In this document: piece by piece, positions 7,587 to 15,965 of the stretch
Layout: each line of letters starts with the position of its first letter
How positions within the stretch are numbered: position 1 is the first letter of the stretch
Assembly: GCF_000719955.1 (NCBI RefSeq)
Contig: NZ_JOII01000039.1
Coordinates: forward strand, 8,513 to 72,512
DNA: 64,000 nt
Reading direction: 5' to 3'
DNA from: Streptomyces albidoflavus
Lineage (GTDB): Bacteria; Actinomycetota; Actinomycetes; Streptomycetales; Streptomycetaceae
Notes under the pieces: generated by a model
What the model saw: only the letters and a program-made list of their open reading frames with translations
What the model was told of the DNA's origin: nothing
Database searches by the model: none
Position numbers and translations under genes: made by a program

Positions 7587-9395
7587 GTGTCAGGTGTGAG
7601 TGCGCAGGCGGGTGCCGAAGTGGCGCGCGCCGGGGCCGTCGCCGTGCTGCGGGTGCGCGGCCGGGCGGTGGCCCTCGCCCTGCTCCCGGCGGCCCTCGCC
7701 GTCGTCCTGCTCGCCGGGGCCCCCACCGGGGTGCTCACCGGGCCGGTCTGGGACGCGGCCCGCGCGCTGGTCTCGGCCGTCGCCGTTCTGGTCCTCCTCG
7801 CCGCGGCGGGGCTCGCCCTCGCGGTGGCGCGGGCGCGGCCCGCGGTCAGCCCCACCGTCCCGGTCAGCGAGGACTCCGCCCCCGACCTGCACCGCCTGGT
7901 GCGCGACCTCGCCGACCGGCTGGAGGTGCCCGCCCCCTCGGCGATAGCCCTCACCCCCGACTGCGACAGCTGGCTGGAGGACCGCAGCCACCCGGCGCTC
8001 GGCGCCGACGCGGTCCGCCCCGCGCACGGCCAGGAGCCGCCCGCCCCCGTACTGGTGATCGGCTCGCCCTTCCTGTGGTGGATGCGCGTCGCCGAACTCC
8101 GCGCCGTACTTGCCCCGGTCGTCGCCGGTACGGGGCCCTCGGCGCAGCCCGACATCATCGCCGCCCGCCGGTTCGTCCGCGGCCTCGACGCGGCCGCCGC
8201 CCTCGGCACCGAACCGGGCCGGGGGCCGCTGGCCCGGCTGGTCCTCGGCGGGACGGCCCGCCTCGCCCGGCTGCTGCTGCACGCCTGCCGCGAGGAGGCC
8301 GCCGAGATGGAGCGGGCCGTCGCCGCCACCTCCTCCGAGCGGGCCAAGGCGGTCGACTACGGCCTGCGCATCGCCGCCCAGGAACAGGTCGGCCTCGCCT
8401 ACGCCGGCTGGGACCGGCTGCTGAACCGGGTCGCCCTGCCCGCCTGGCGGATAGGGCGCTGGCCGGCCCGGCTGGACGCGGGCGTGGTCGCCGCCCTCAC
8501 CGAACTCTCCCGCCGCGACCGGCTCGCCGACGACTTCACCACCCGCCTCGGCGAACGCCCCGCCTGCGACCTGCTGGAGGAGCCCGGCACGATCGACGAG
8601 TCCACCTCCCTCCTCGCCGCCCGCCTCTTCCACGGCGAGCCCGCCGGAAGCGAACCGCAGTGGCTCCCCGTCGACTGGGAGGGGTACGCCGACGAGGTCG
8701 TCGACCGCACCTGGCGCACCGAGGCGGCCCGCCTCCACCGGGTCCTGGACGGACTGGGCGTCCCCGCCTCCGAGCCCGGCGGGGCGACCCTCGCCCGGGT
8801 GCTGGAGCACCTGGCGGTGCCGGCCGGGGCGCCCGCGGCCGAGCCGGGCGGCCTCCCCGAACTGACCGAGGCCGAACTGGCCACCGCCTCCGACGACGAA
8901 CTGGCCCTGCGGACGGGCGTCGACATAGGAGGGGAAGCGACGGGCCGGGCCGCCACGGTGCCCCAGCCCGGGGGCGAGGTACGGCGCCGGGTGGCCGAGC
9001 GGGCCGAGGAACTCGCCGAGGCGCTCGCGGCGGAGGTCGCCCGCGACGAGGCGCGGGTTCCGGCGGGGGTTCCGGCCCCTGTGGGGCAGGGGGCCGACGA
9101 GACCCTGTCCGCCGGCGGGCGGCTGCCGCTCTGTCCGCTTCAGCCGCCGCGTACGGGGCGCGAGTTGCTCGCCGGGCACGTGGCGGCCATGGTGTGCTGC
9201 TCCGCGATGGACACCGCCGGGGCCCTGCCGGGGCTCGACTGGCTCGACGGGCCCGTCCTCCTGGTACAGGGCCGCCGCGCGTCGGACCTGGCGGTCCGTG
9301 TCACCGCCCTCGTCGACCAGGGCGACGGCGGCCCCCTCCTCACCTGGGTCCACCAAACCGGCATCCGCCCGGACAAACCGGTCCGCCTGGTCTGA
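7587..9395 (+). CDS. Membrane protein with a degenerate M48-like peptidase domain
   Basis: The 602-residue product has two strongly hydrophobic segments near residues 25-50 and 58-85, then a region that reads like the front of an M48 (HtpX/Ste24) peptidase: LHRLVRDLADRLEVPAPSAIALTPD followed by SPFLWWMRVAELRAVLAPVVAG. Active M48 enzymes have xxELRAVLAHELGH there; the HExxH zinc site is replaced by PVVAG. The rest is Ala/Glu-rich and unrecognised, ending near a VQGRRASDLAVRVTALVD segment. GTG 7587 follows AAAGGGG by about 11 nt; GTG 7596 is an alternative. Catalysis is therefore unlikely. The fold assignment is from pattern only. Confidence 0.6.
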   Translation: MSGVSAQAGAEVARAGAVAVLRVRGRAVALALLPAALAVVLLAGAPTGVLTGPVWDAARALVSAVAVLVLLAAAGLALAVARARPAVSPTVPVSEDSAPDLHRLVRDLADRLEVPAPSAIALTPDCDSWLEDRSHPALGADAVRPAHGQEPPAPVLVIGSPFLWWMRVAELRAVLAPVVAGTGPSAQPDIIAARRFVRGLDAAAALGTEPGRGPLARLVLGGTARLARLLLHACREEAAEMERAVAATSSERAKAVDYGLRIAAQEQVGLAYAGWDRLLNRVALPAWRIGRWPARLDAGVVAALTELSRRDRLADDFTTRLGERPACDLLEEPGTIDESTSLLAARLFHGEPAGSEPQWLPVDWEGYADEVVDRTWRTEAARLHRVLDGLGVPASEPGGATLARVLEHLAVPAGAPAAEPGGLPELTEAELATASDDELALRTGVDIGGEATGRAATVPQPGGEVRRRVAERAEELAEALAAEVARDEARVPAGVPAPVGQGADETLSAGGRLPLCPLQPPRTGRELLAGHVAAMVCCSAMDTAGALPGLDWLDGPVLLVQGRRASDLAVRVTALVDQGDGGPLLTWVHQTGIRPDKPVRLV

Positions 9396-9620
9396 CCCGA
9401 CTTCCCCGATTGCCCGGGTGCTTGGCCGCCTGCGCGGCTCCCCGCCTGCCCGGCTGCTTGGCCGCCTGCGCGGGTGCTTGCCTGGCTTCGCGTCTGCCCG
9501 CCTGCCCGGCTCCCTGCCTGCCTGGCCGCTTCGCCCCGCCTGCCTCGCGTGCCGCGGGCCGGGCTGGGGCGGGGCTGGGCTGCGCCCCGAACTGGCGGCC
9601 CCTCGACCGTCCGGTCAAAG
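9396..9620. other. Low-complexity CGCCTGC-rich stretch
   Basis: Repeated short words such as GCTTGGCCGCCTGCGCG and CTGCCCG dominate. No gene is seen. It leads directly into the periodic repeat array. Confidence 0.5.
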
Positions 9621-9622
9621 AT

Positions 9623-10222
9623 GGCCTCAAGCGCCGGCCGGGCTGTTTTGTGCTGGGCTTCGCCCCGACTTGCCGGAGCCCGACCGAGCCGGTCACTGAT
9701 CGGCCTCAATCGCCGGCCAGGCTGTCCTCCGCGCGCCTCATCTCGACGTGCGGCGCCGTTCTCGCCGCGCAGGGTGGTGTGGCCTCAGTCGCCGGCCGGG
9801 CTTGGTTGTGGCTGGGCTGCGCCCCGACCTGGCCGCCCCTCGACCGTCCGGTCAAAGATGGCCTCAAGCGCCGGCCGGGCTGTTTCGTGCTGAGCTTCGC
9901 CCCGACCTGCCGGAGCCGGCCGTACCGGTCACCGATTGGCCTCAAGCGCCGGCCGGGCTGTCTGCGGGCTTCGTCCCGACCTGAGCTGCGCCCCCGTCCC
10001 GGTTGCCCACGGTGGCCTCAAGCGCCGGCCAGGCTGGGGTGTGGCCGGAAGCTCCGCCCCGTCCTGCCCACCTCGCCCCTGCCGGCTCAGGATGGCCTCA
10101 GTCGCCGGCCGGGCTGAGAAGACGTCCTCAAGCGCCGGACGGGCTGAGTGGGGGTTCCTCTCTCTTGTCCCTGCTGACCGCGACCGTGCCGCTCACCGAT
10201 GGCCTCAATCGCCGGCCGGGCT
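9623..10222 (+). repeat. Periodic intergenic array, nine copies of a 23-bp core spaced about 79 bp
   Basis: The core is GGCCTCAAGCGCCGGCCGGG followed by CTG, with AAG/AAT/AGT variation in the middle. Copies start at 9623, 9702, 9781, 9860, 9938, 10014, 10094, 10124 and 10201: six of the eight steps are 76-80 nt, plus one of 30 and one of 77. Parts of the intervals also repeat: the block ending GACCGTCCGGTCAAAGAT occurs before copies 1 and 4, and CTTCGCCCCGAC follows them. Similar short words are scattered between genes in many Streptomyces genomes (from memory); the tight periodicity is the notable part. No cas genes and no unique spacers. Confidence 0.8.
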
Positions 10223-10244
10223 ATGGGGGTTCGCGGGTCGTTCG

Positions 10245-10355
10245 CCGGTTGGGTCGGGCGGGGCCGCACCGGGGTACCTCCTCACAAACTGCAGGGTGCG
10301 GGGTCAATTGGAGCAAGGCGGCCTAGCGTGCAGTTTGCTGCGGGGGCACCCCGGC
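10245..10355 (+). repeat. Hairpin element, left copy of an inverted pair
   Basis: An element of about 110 bp whose core is a long imperfect dyad: CCGGGGT...CAAACTGCA (10269-10293) against TGCAGTTTG...ACCCCGG (10329-10354), with perfect 9-bp inner arms and a 35-nt loop. It is matched in reverse complement by 10543-10655 at roughly 85% identity by eye. No open frame is preserved between the copies. Confidence 0.8.
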
Positions 10356-10542
10356 ACGTCCCCGCCCTTCCGTCTCGTCGGCGTCGTCCCGCCGGTGGGA
10401 GGAGGACAAGGCCGTCACCCATTGATCTTTGTGACGAGCGAGAGCGATGACGGTCGGCACTGTGGAGAGGCCCGTTATCGGTGACGGCCTTATTCCACCC
10501 TCCGGCGGTTGGCCGTGTACGAGACCGTGGGGTGGGGACGGG

Positions 10543-10655
10543 TCGGGGTGCCCCCGCAGCAAACTGCACACACGGCCGCCTTGAAGCGACTGACCCCGCG
10601 CCTTGCAGTTTGTGAGGAGGTGCCCCGGCGCGGCCCCGCCCCACCCACGCACCGG
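10543..10655 (-). repeat. Hairpin element, right copy in inverse orientation
   Basis: Reverse-complement relative of the 10245-10355 element. The same inner arms CAAACTGCA (10560-10568) and TGCAGTTTG (10604-10612) and the same outer GGGGTGCCCCCG/GGTGCCCC arms occur. About 190 bp of unique sequence separates the copies. Just outside lies an inverted copy of the array core (10674-10696), so the block 10201-10696 is mirror-like as a whole. Confidence 0.8.
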
Positions 10656-10673
10656 AGGAACCGCGAACCTGAC

Positions 10674-11145
10674 AGCCCGGCTGGCGATTGAGGCCAGTCT
10701 TTGACCGGCACGGTCGAACGCCGCTCGGCACCCAACAGCCCGGCCGGCACCTGAGGCCACTCCGTGACCGGCACGGTCAAGGGGCGCCCCGCCAAGCGAA
10801 CAGCCCCCCCCGGCGCCTGAGGGGCAGGGCACGGCAAGTCAAGCCACCCCCAAGGATTGTCCGAAACCCAGCCCCGCATCACCCGACTGCCCACCCGAGC
10901 CCCAACCGAAGCCACACCCCCACCCACCCCCAAGCGCCGCAGGCGAACCGCACCCCCCGGACCGGGGCAAGTAGGGGGATAGCCGGACCGAACCCCCGCG
11001 ACCAACGGGAGCCATGCACTCCGTTCCCGTCAATTCGAGACGAACGGTGACGGAGCGCGTGCGTAATGTGATGTGCTGGGCGCGGTCGCCGGATGCGGAG
11101 TGGACGCGGCAGCGCGGACTCCGGTGAGCGAGGGAGGGGAGCCGC
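10674..11145. other. Intergenic tail of the repeat region
   Basis: Contains three core-like words in inverted orientation (CAGCCCGGCTGGCGATTGAG at 10674, then degenerate ones near 10736 and 10800). A C-rich stretch follows, and then the probable promoter/leader of the next gene. No coding region is supported. Confidence 0.5.
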
Positions 11146-12639
11146 ATGGGGTCGGGGCACATTCGCCGGTGGGAATCGGGTGCGTACGCGCACGCCGTGT
11201 CGGACCCTTTCGGCCAGGGCCCGGTCCCCTGGCTGCGCGGGAGCGAGAACTACTTCGACGACACCGGCCAGGTGGTCCCCTGGTACGTGGAGCACGCCCC
11301 GGCGCCGGGCGCCTCGGGCCCCCGTATCCCCCCGCCGAGACCGGGCGGCGGCCCACGCACCGCCGACGACGTGGACCAGCAGATCAAGGGCTTCGCCTCG
11401 GCGGGAGCCGTGGCGCCGGGGGAGTCGATCGACTTCCACATCACGGTCAACCCGCCCCAGCAGTTCTCCGTCGACGTCTACCGCATCGGCCACTACGGCG
11501 GCGACGGCGCCTCCAAGATCACCACCAGCCCCCGCCTCTCCGGCATCGTGCAGCCCCCGCCCCTCACCGCCGACCGCACGGTCTCCTGCCACCACTGGTG
11601 GCTCTCCTGGCGGCTCCAGGTCCCCACCCTGTGGAGCATCGGCGCGTACGTCGCGGTGCTGACCACGGCGGACGGCCGGTACCGCTCGCACGTACCGTTC
11701 ACCGTCCGCGACAGCCACCCCGCCGACCTGCTGCTGGTCCTGCCCGACGTGACCTGGCAGGCGTACAACCTCTACCCGGAGGACGGGCGGACCGGCGCCA
11801 GCCTCTACCACGCGTGGGACGAGTCGGGGAAGCTGCTCGGCGAGGAGGACGCCGCCGTCACCCTCTCCTTCGACCGGCCGTACGCGGGCGCGGGCCTGCC
11901 CCTGCACGTGGGCCACGCCTACGACTTCATCCGCTGGGCCGAGCGGTACGGCTACGACCTCGCCTACGCCGACACCCGCGACCTGCACTCCGGCCGCATC
12001 GACCCGACCCGCTACCGCGGCCTGGTCTTCCCCGGCCACGACGAGTACTGGTCGGTGCCGATGCGCAACACCGTGGAGCTGGCCCGCGACCACGGCACCT
12101 CGCTGGTCTTCCTCTCTGCCAACACCATGTACTGGAAGGTCGAGTTGTCGCCCTCGGCCTCCGGTGTCCCGGACCGGATGCTGATCTGCCGCAAGCGCCG
12201 CGGCCCCGGCCGGCCCGCGCTCTGGCGCGAGGTGGAGCGGGCCGAGCAGCAGCTCCTCGGCATCCAGTACGCGGGCCGGGTCCCCGAGCCCCATCCGATG
12301 GTGGTGCGCAACGCCTCGCACTGGCTCTGGGAGGCGACCGGCGCCCACGAGGGCGACGAACTGCCCGGCATGGTCGCCGGCGAGGCCGACCGGTACTTCC
12401 CGCGCACCCGGCTCCCCGAGCACGACAGCCGCATCCTGCTCGCCCACTCCCCGTACCGCGACCACGAGGGCGTCAAGCGCCACCAGGAGACCTCCCTGTA
12501 CCGCGCCCCGAGCGGCGCCCTCGTCTTCGCCTCCGGCACCTTCGCCTGGTCCCCGGCGCTCGACCGCCCCGGCCACGTCGATGAACGGGTGCAGCGCGCC
12601 ACCGCCAACCTCCTCGACCGCATCTGCAAACGCGACTGA
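11146..12639 (+). CDS. N,N-dimethylformamidase beta-subunit-like protein
   Basis: The 497-residue protein resembles the large (beta) subunit domain of bacterial dimethylformamidase. VDVYRIGHYGGDGA lies in the N-terminal beta-sandwich. The segments LLVLPDVTWQAYNLY, HAYDFIRWAERYGYDLAYADTRDLHSG and YRGLVFPGHDEYWSVPMRNTVE form the conserved C-terminal core. ATG 11146 is preceded by GGGAGGGGAGCCGC. Many actinobacteria carry it without an alpha subunit, and none is nearby. Whether it hydrolyses DMF is unknown; the fold assignment is firmer than the function. No signal peptide is obvious. Confidence 0.75.
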   Translation: MGSGHIRRWESGAYAHAVSDPFGQGPVPWLRGSENYFDDTGQVVPWYVEHAPAPGASGPRIPPPRPGGGPRTADDVDQQIKGFASAGAVAPGESIDFHITVNPPQQFSVDVYRIGHYGGDGASKITTSPRLSGIVQPPPLTADRTVSCHHWWLSWRLQVPTLWSIGAYVAVLTTADGRYRSHVPFTVRDSHPADLLLVLPDVTWQAYNLYPEDGRTGASLYHAWDESGKLLGEEDAAVTLSFDRPYAGAGLPLHVGHAYDFIRWAERYGYDLAYADTRDLHSGRIDPTRYRGLVFPGHDEYWSVPMRNTVELARDHGTSLVFLSANTMYWKVELSPSASGVPDRMLICRKRRGPGRPALWREVERAEQQLLGIQYAGRVPEPHPMVVRNASHWLWEATGAHEGDELPGMVAGEADRYFPRTRLPEHDSRILLAHSPYRDHEGVKRHQETSLYRAPSGALVFASGTFAWSPALDRPGHVDERVQRATANLLDRICKRD

Positions 12640-12733
12640 GCCGCCCCGGCGCCCCGGCCGCCACCCTGACCGGGCCGTAGCTCGGGCGATACGGAAGAAT
12701 CGGGGGCATTGGCCAGAACCACGGGGAGGAACC

Positions 12734-13636
12734 GTGTCCGGATTCGTCGAAAAGCCCGAGCCCGTCGAAGTACCGGGCCTGGTGCATCTGCACACGGGCA
12801 AGGTGCGCGACCTCTACCAGAACGAGGCGGGCGACCTCGTCATGGTCGCCAGCGACCGCATCTCGGCGTACGACTGGGTGCTGCCGACCGAGATCCCCGA
12901 CAAGGGGCGGGTCCTCACCCAGCTCTCCCTGTGGTGGTTCGACCAGCTCGCCGACCTCGTCCCCAACCACGTGCTCTCCACCACCCTCCCCGAGGGGGCG
13001 CCCGCCGACTGGAAGGGGCGCACGCTGGTCTGCAAGTCCCTGGAGATGGCGCCGGTCGAGTGCGTCGCCCGCGGCTACCTGACCGGCTCCGGCCTGGTCG
13101 AGTACGAGGAGAGCCGGACCGTCTGCGGCCTCGCCCTGCCGCCCGGCCTCGTCAACGGCTCCGAGCTGCCCGCCGCGATCTTCACCCCCGCCACCAAGGC
13201 GGCCGTCGGCGACCACGACGAGAACGTCTCCTACGAGGAGGTCGCCCGCCTGGTCGGCCCCGAGACCGCCGCCGAGCTGCGCCAGACCACCCTCGCCGTC
13301 TACAGCCGGGCGCTGGACGTGGCCCGCGAGCGGGGCCTGATCCTCGCCGACACCAAGTTCGAGTTCGGCCACGACGCCGACGGCACCCTGATCCTCGCCG
13401 ACGAGGTCCTCACCCCGGACTCCTCGCGGTACTGGCCCGCCGACACGTGGGAGCCGGGCCGCGCCCAGCCCTCCTTCGACAAGCAGTTCGTCCGCGACTG
13501 GCTGACCTCCGAGGCGTCCGGCTGGGACCGCCACGCCGAGCAGCCGCCGCCGGCCCTGCCCGAGGAGGTCGTCGACCGCACCCGCGCCAAGTACATCGAG
13601 GCGTACGAGCGGCTGACCGGCGTCAGCTGGGGCTGA
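12734..13636 (+). CDS. purC: Phosphoribosylaminoimidazole-succinocarboxamide synthase (SAICAR synthetase)
   Basis: The 300-residue enzyme joins CAIR and aspartate using ATP in IMP synthesis. Signature segments are HTGKVRDLYQ, MVASDRISAYDWVLPTEIPDKG (split across a turn), VECVARGYLTGSG and IFTPATKA, then ADTKFEFGHDADG and DEVLTPDSSRYWPADTW. The GTG at 12734 has GGGGAGGA about 4 nt upstream and gives the usual N terminus; a longer frame from 12581 overlaps the previous gene and has no support. Single gene with a convergent tRNA downstream. Confidence 0.96.
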   Translation: MSGFVEKPEPVEVPGLVHLHTGKVRDLYQNEAGDLVMVASDRISAYDWVLPTEIPDKGRVLTQLSLWWFDQLADLVPNHVLSTTLPEGAPADWKGRTLVCKSLEMAPVECVARGYLTGSGLVEYEESRTVCGLALPPGLVNGSELPAAIFTPATKAAVGDHDENVSYEEVARLVGPETAAELRQTTLAVYSRALDVARERGLILADTKFEFGHDADGTLILADEVLTPDSSRYWPADTWEPGRAQPSFDKQFVRDWLTSEASGWDRHAEQPPPALPEEVVDRTRAKYIEAYERLTGVSWG

Positions 13637-13711
13637 GCCCGTAGCGAGCCGTTGCGCGCGGCCCGCGCCCTCCTGCCAGGGGGAGCGCGGGCCGTCGGCC
13701 GCACCGCACAC

Positions 13712-13746
13712 GAAGAAGCCCCGGTCCGATGGACCGGGGCTTCTTC
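13712..13746. terminator. Bidirectional terminator, 16-bp perfect stem
   Basis: GAAGAAGCCCCGGTCC and its complement flank a 3-nt loop. It lies between convergent purC and tRNA-Gly. Confidence 0.75.
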
Positions 13747-13751
13747 CGTGG

Positions 13752-13824
13752 AGCGAACGACGAGGTTCGAACTCGCGACCTCAACCTTGGCAAGGTTGCG
13801 CTCTACCAACTGAGCTACGTTCGC
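13752..13824 (-). tRNA. tRNA-Gly(GCC)
   Basis: 73 nt, acceptor GCGAACG/CGTTCGC, discriminator U, regular T loop TTCGAAC and anticodon loop TTGCCAA. It is almost identical to the gene at 17905; the differences are two compensatory base-pair changes. Confidence 0.95.
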
Positions 13825-13849
13825 CTGCTGCGCCGTGGCGCGAGCACCA

Positions 13850-14515
13850 CTATACCCAACCGCGCTCGCGGGCGAGACGGACCGCGGAGTGCCGGTTCTC
13901 GGCGCCCAGCTTGGTCACGGCGGAGGAGAGGTAGTTGCGGACGGTGCCGGGGGAGAGGGCGGCCCGCTCCGCGATCTCCGCCACCGGCGCCCCGTCCGCC
14001 GCCAGTTCCAGCACCTCCGCCTCGCGGGCGGTCAGCGGCGAGTCCCCGGCGGCGATGGCGTCGGCGGCCAACTCCGGGTCGATGTAGCGGTTTCCGGCGT
14101 GGACCGAGCGGACCAGCTCGGCCAGCCGCTGCGCGCTCACTGTCTTCGGCACGAAGCCGCGCACCCCGGCCGCGAGGGCCTGCTTGAGGTTGCCGGGACG
14201 GCCGTGGCCGGTGACGATCATGACGCGGCAGGCGGGCAGTTCGTCCCGGAGCGATGTGGCCACCGCCACACCGTCGGCGCCGGGCATCTGGAGGTCGAGG
14301 ACGGCCACGTCGGGCCGGTGGGCGCGGGCCATCGCCAGCGCCTCCGGCCCCGTCGCCGCCTCCGCGACCACCACCAGGTCGTCCTCCAGGGCGAGCAGCG
14401 CGGCCACCGCGCCCCGGATCAGGTGCTCGTCGTCGGCGAGCAGGACGCGGACGGGCGCCCCGCCGGAAGGGGCGGGGCCGGTGGGCGCGGGCGGTTCGGG
14501 GCTCTGCTCGGTCAT
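13850..14515 (-). CDS. NarL/LuxR-family response regulator (DesR-like)
   Basis: The 221-residue regulator has a receiver domain with the acidic pair at 28-29, phospho-acceptor Asp74 in AVLDLQMPG and Lys124 in FVPKTVSA. A LuxR-type HTH follows at about 157-220, beginning LTAREAEVLELAADG. It starts 9 nt after the stop of the histidine kinase and is the last gene of a four-gene unit with an ABC transporter. The likely target is the operon's own promoter, which carries a TGACA-AA-TGTCA dyad. Confidence 0.92.
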   Translation of the reverse strand: MTEQSPEPPAPTGPAPSGGAPVRVLLADDEHLIRGAVAALLALEDDLVVVAEAATGPEALAMARAHRPDVAVLDLQMPGADGVAVATSLRDELPACRVMIVTGHGRPGNLKQALAAGVRGFVPKTVSAQRLAELVRSVHAGNRYIDPELAADAIAAGDSPLTAREAEVLELAADGAPVAEIAERAALSPGTVRNYLSSAVTKLGAENRHSAVRLARERGWV

Positions 14516-14524
14516 GGCCTCTTC

Positions 14525-15889
14525 CTACTCCAGTTCCTGGCGGGCCCGCTCCGCGGTCTCCCCCGGAACACCAGACTCCGCCACCTCGTGCGCCGGTACG
14601 GGCACCCGCGCCACCAGCCGGAACGCGCTCTTCCCGGCCGGCCCGGCCTCCAGCGTCCCCTGCTCGGCCGCGAGCCTCTCCCGCAGCCCGGCCAGACCGT
14701 GGCCGCCGGAGGAGCCGGAGGACCCGGCCGACGCGGACGGTACGCCGTCGTTCTCCACGGTGAGTTCGGCCACGGCGGGCCGGCCCTCGGCCCGGGGGCC
14801 CGCCGGGACGACGGTCAGCGCGATGCGGCAGTGCGCCGCGTTGCCGTGCCGCAGGACGTTGGTGACCGCCTCCCGCACCACCCAGGCCAGCGCCGCCTGG
14901 ACCGGCCGGGGCAGCCCGGTCGGCGTGCCGGTCACCGTGCAGGTGATCCCGGCGGCGCTCAACACGCCACGCGCGCCGAGGAGTTCGGTGTACAGGTCGG
15001 CCTCCCGGTATCCCCGGACGACCTCGCGGACCTCACGCTGCGACTCCTGCGCGATCCGCTGCACCTCCGCCATCTGCTCGACCGCCTCGGGCCGCTCGCG
15101 CCGTGCCAGTTGCACCGCCAGCTCGCTCTTGAGCGCGATGACGGAGAGGTTCCGGCCCAGCACGTCGTGCAGGTCCCGCCCGAACCGCAGCCGCTCCTCG
15201 GCGACGGCGAGGCGGGCCCGGGTGTGCCGGGCCTCGTCGAGTTCGTAGACGGCCTGCAGGAGCCAGATGGAGAAGCGGGAGGCCAGGGTGAGGCCGCCCG
15301 CGCTCAGCAGGGTGGAGAGGGCGAGCGCGGCGGCGGCCGGGGCGGGCAGCAGGGCCGAGCCGAGCAGCCACCCGCCGAAGGTGGCGACGGCCACCGCGAC
15401 CAGGCTCTGCCGGTGGGTCCGCAGCGCCAGCACCCCGAGGCCGCAGCTGAAGGCGAGGAAGAGCACGTAGGTGCCCACGCAGGCCGTGTAGTAGGTGGCC
15501 GGCGGGTCGTCCGGCAGCTTGACCAGGACGAGGGCGGCGATCGCGGCTCCGGCGAAGCCGCACGCCATGTAGGCGAAGAGCAGCCGTCGGGGGCGCGCCC
15601 GGCGCCCCGCCACCCAGTCCAGCGCCTGCCCGGTCAGCCGGAGGCCGAGGACGACGTGCACGAGCAGCGCCCCCGCCACCGGCAGCGCGGAGCGCGCCGG
15701 GACGGGGGTGAGCGAGAGCAGCGCCGTGACCAGCTGCGCCACCGGGAAGAGGTGGAACGAGATCCGGGTGTACGACTCCACCTTGGCGGCGGTGCCCTTC
15801 CGGCCCCACCACCTCCCGGGCCGCCTGATGGCCGCCTGGGCGGTGGCGCCGTACGTGGCCGCGTCCTCGTGGTCCCCGGTCCCGGTCAC
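14525..15889 (-). CDS. Sensor histidine kinase, HisKA_3 (DesK-like) type
   Basis: About 454 residues. Five or so hydrophobic segments occupy residues 45-215. The dimerisation/phosphorylation helix FGRDLHDVLGRNLSVIALKSE carries His241. The ATPase domain has the N-box REAVTNVLRHGNAAHC and a G-box GHGLAGLRERLAAEQG. GTG 15889 is chosen with GAGGG about 12 nt upstream, because the open frame upstream runs into the permease gene and is low complexity; the start is uncertain. The number of membrane segments suggests sensing within the membrane. Confidence 0.88.
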   Translation of the reverse strand: MTGTGDHEDAATYGATAQAAIRRPGRWWGRKGTAAKVESYTRISFHLFPVAQLVTALLSLTPVPARSALPVAGALLVHVVLGLRLTGQALDWVAGRRARPRRLLFAYMACGFAGAAIAALVLVKLPDDPPATYYTACVGTYVLFLAFSCGLGVLALRTHRQSLVAVAVATFGGWLLGSALLPAPAAAALALSTLLSAGGLTLASRFSIWLLQAVYELDEARHTRARLAVAEERLRFGRDLHDVLGRNLSVIALKSELAVQLARRERPEAVEQMAEVQRIAQESQREVREVVRGYREADLYTELLGARGVLSAAGITCTVTGTPTGLPRPVQAALAWVVREAVTNVLRHGNAAHCRIALTVVPAGPRAEGRPAVAELTVENDGVPSASAGSSGSSGGHGLAGLRERLAAEQGTLEAGPAGKSAFRLVARVPVPAHEVAESGVPGETAERARQELE

Positions 15890-15965
15890 GGTGATCCGTC
15901 CCTCAGTACTCGTCGGGTGCTCGTCGGTGCTGCTGGTCGGTGCTCGTCGGCGCCGGCCGCCGCCG

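Noticed and set aside
9623..10222. CRISPR array
   Set aside because: Repeats are regular, but the intervals are themselves related and GC-rich, there is no leader and no cas gene in 64 kb, and the core matches the general look of dispersed Streptomyces intergenic repeats.
13752..13824. tRNA-Ala(GGC)
   Set aside because: The plus strand reads TTGGCAA, but the gene is on the minus strand; reverse-complementing gives TTGCCAA, hence Gly(GCC).
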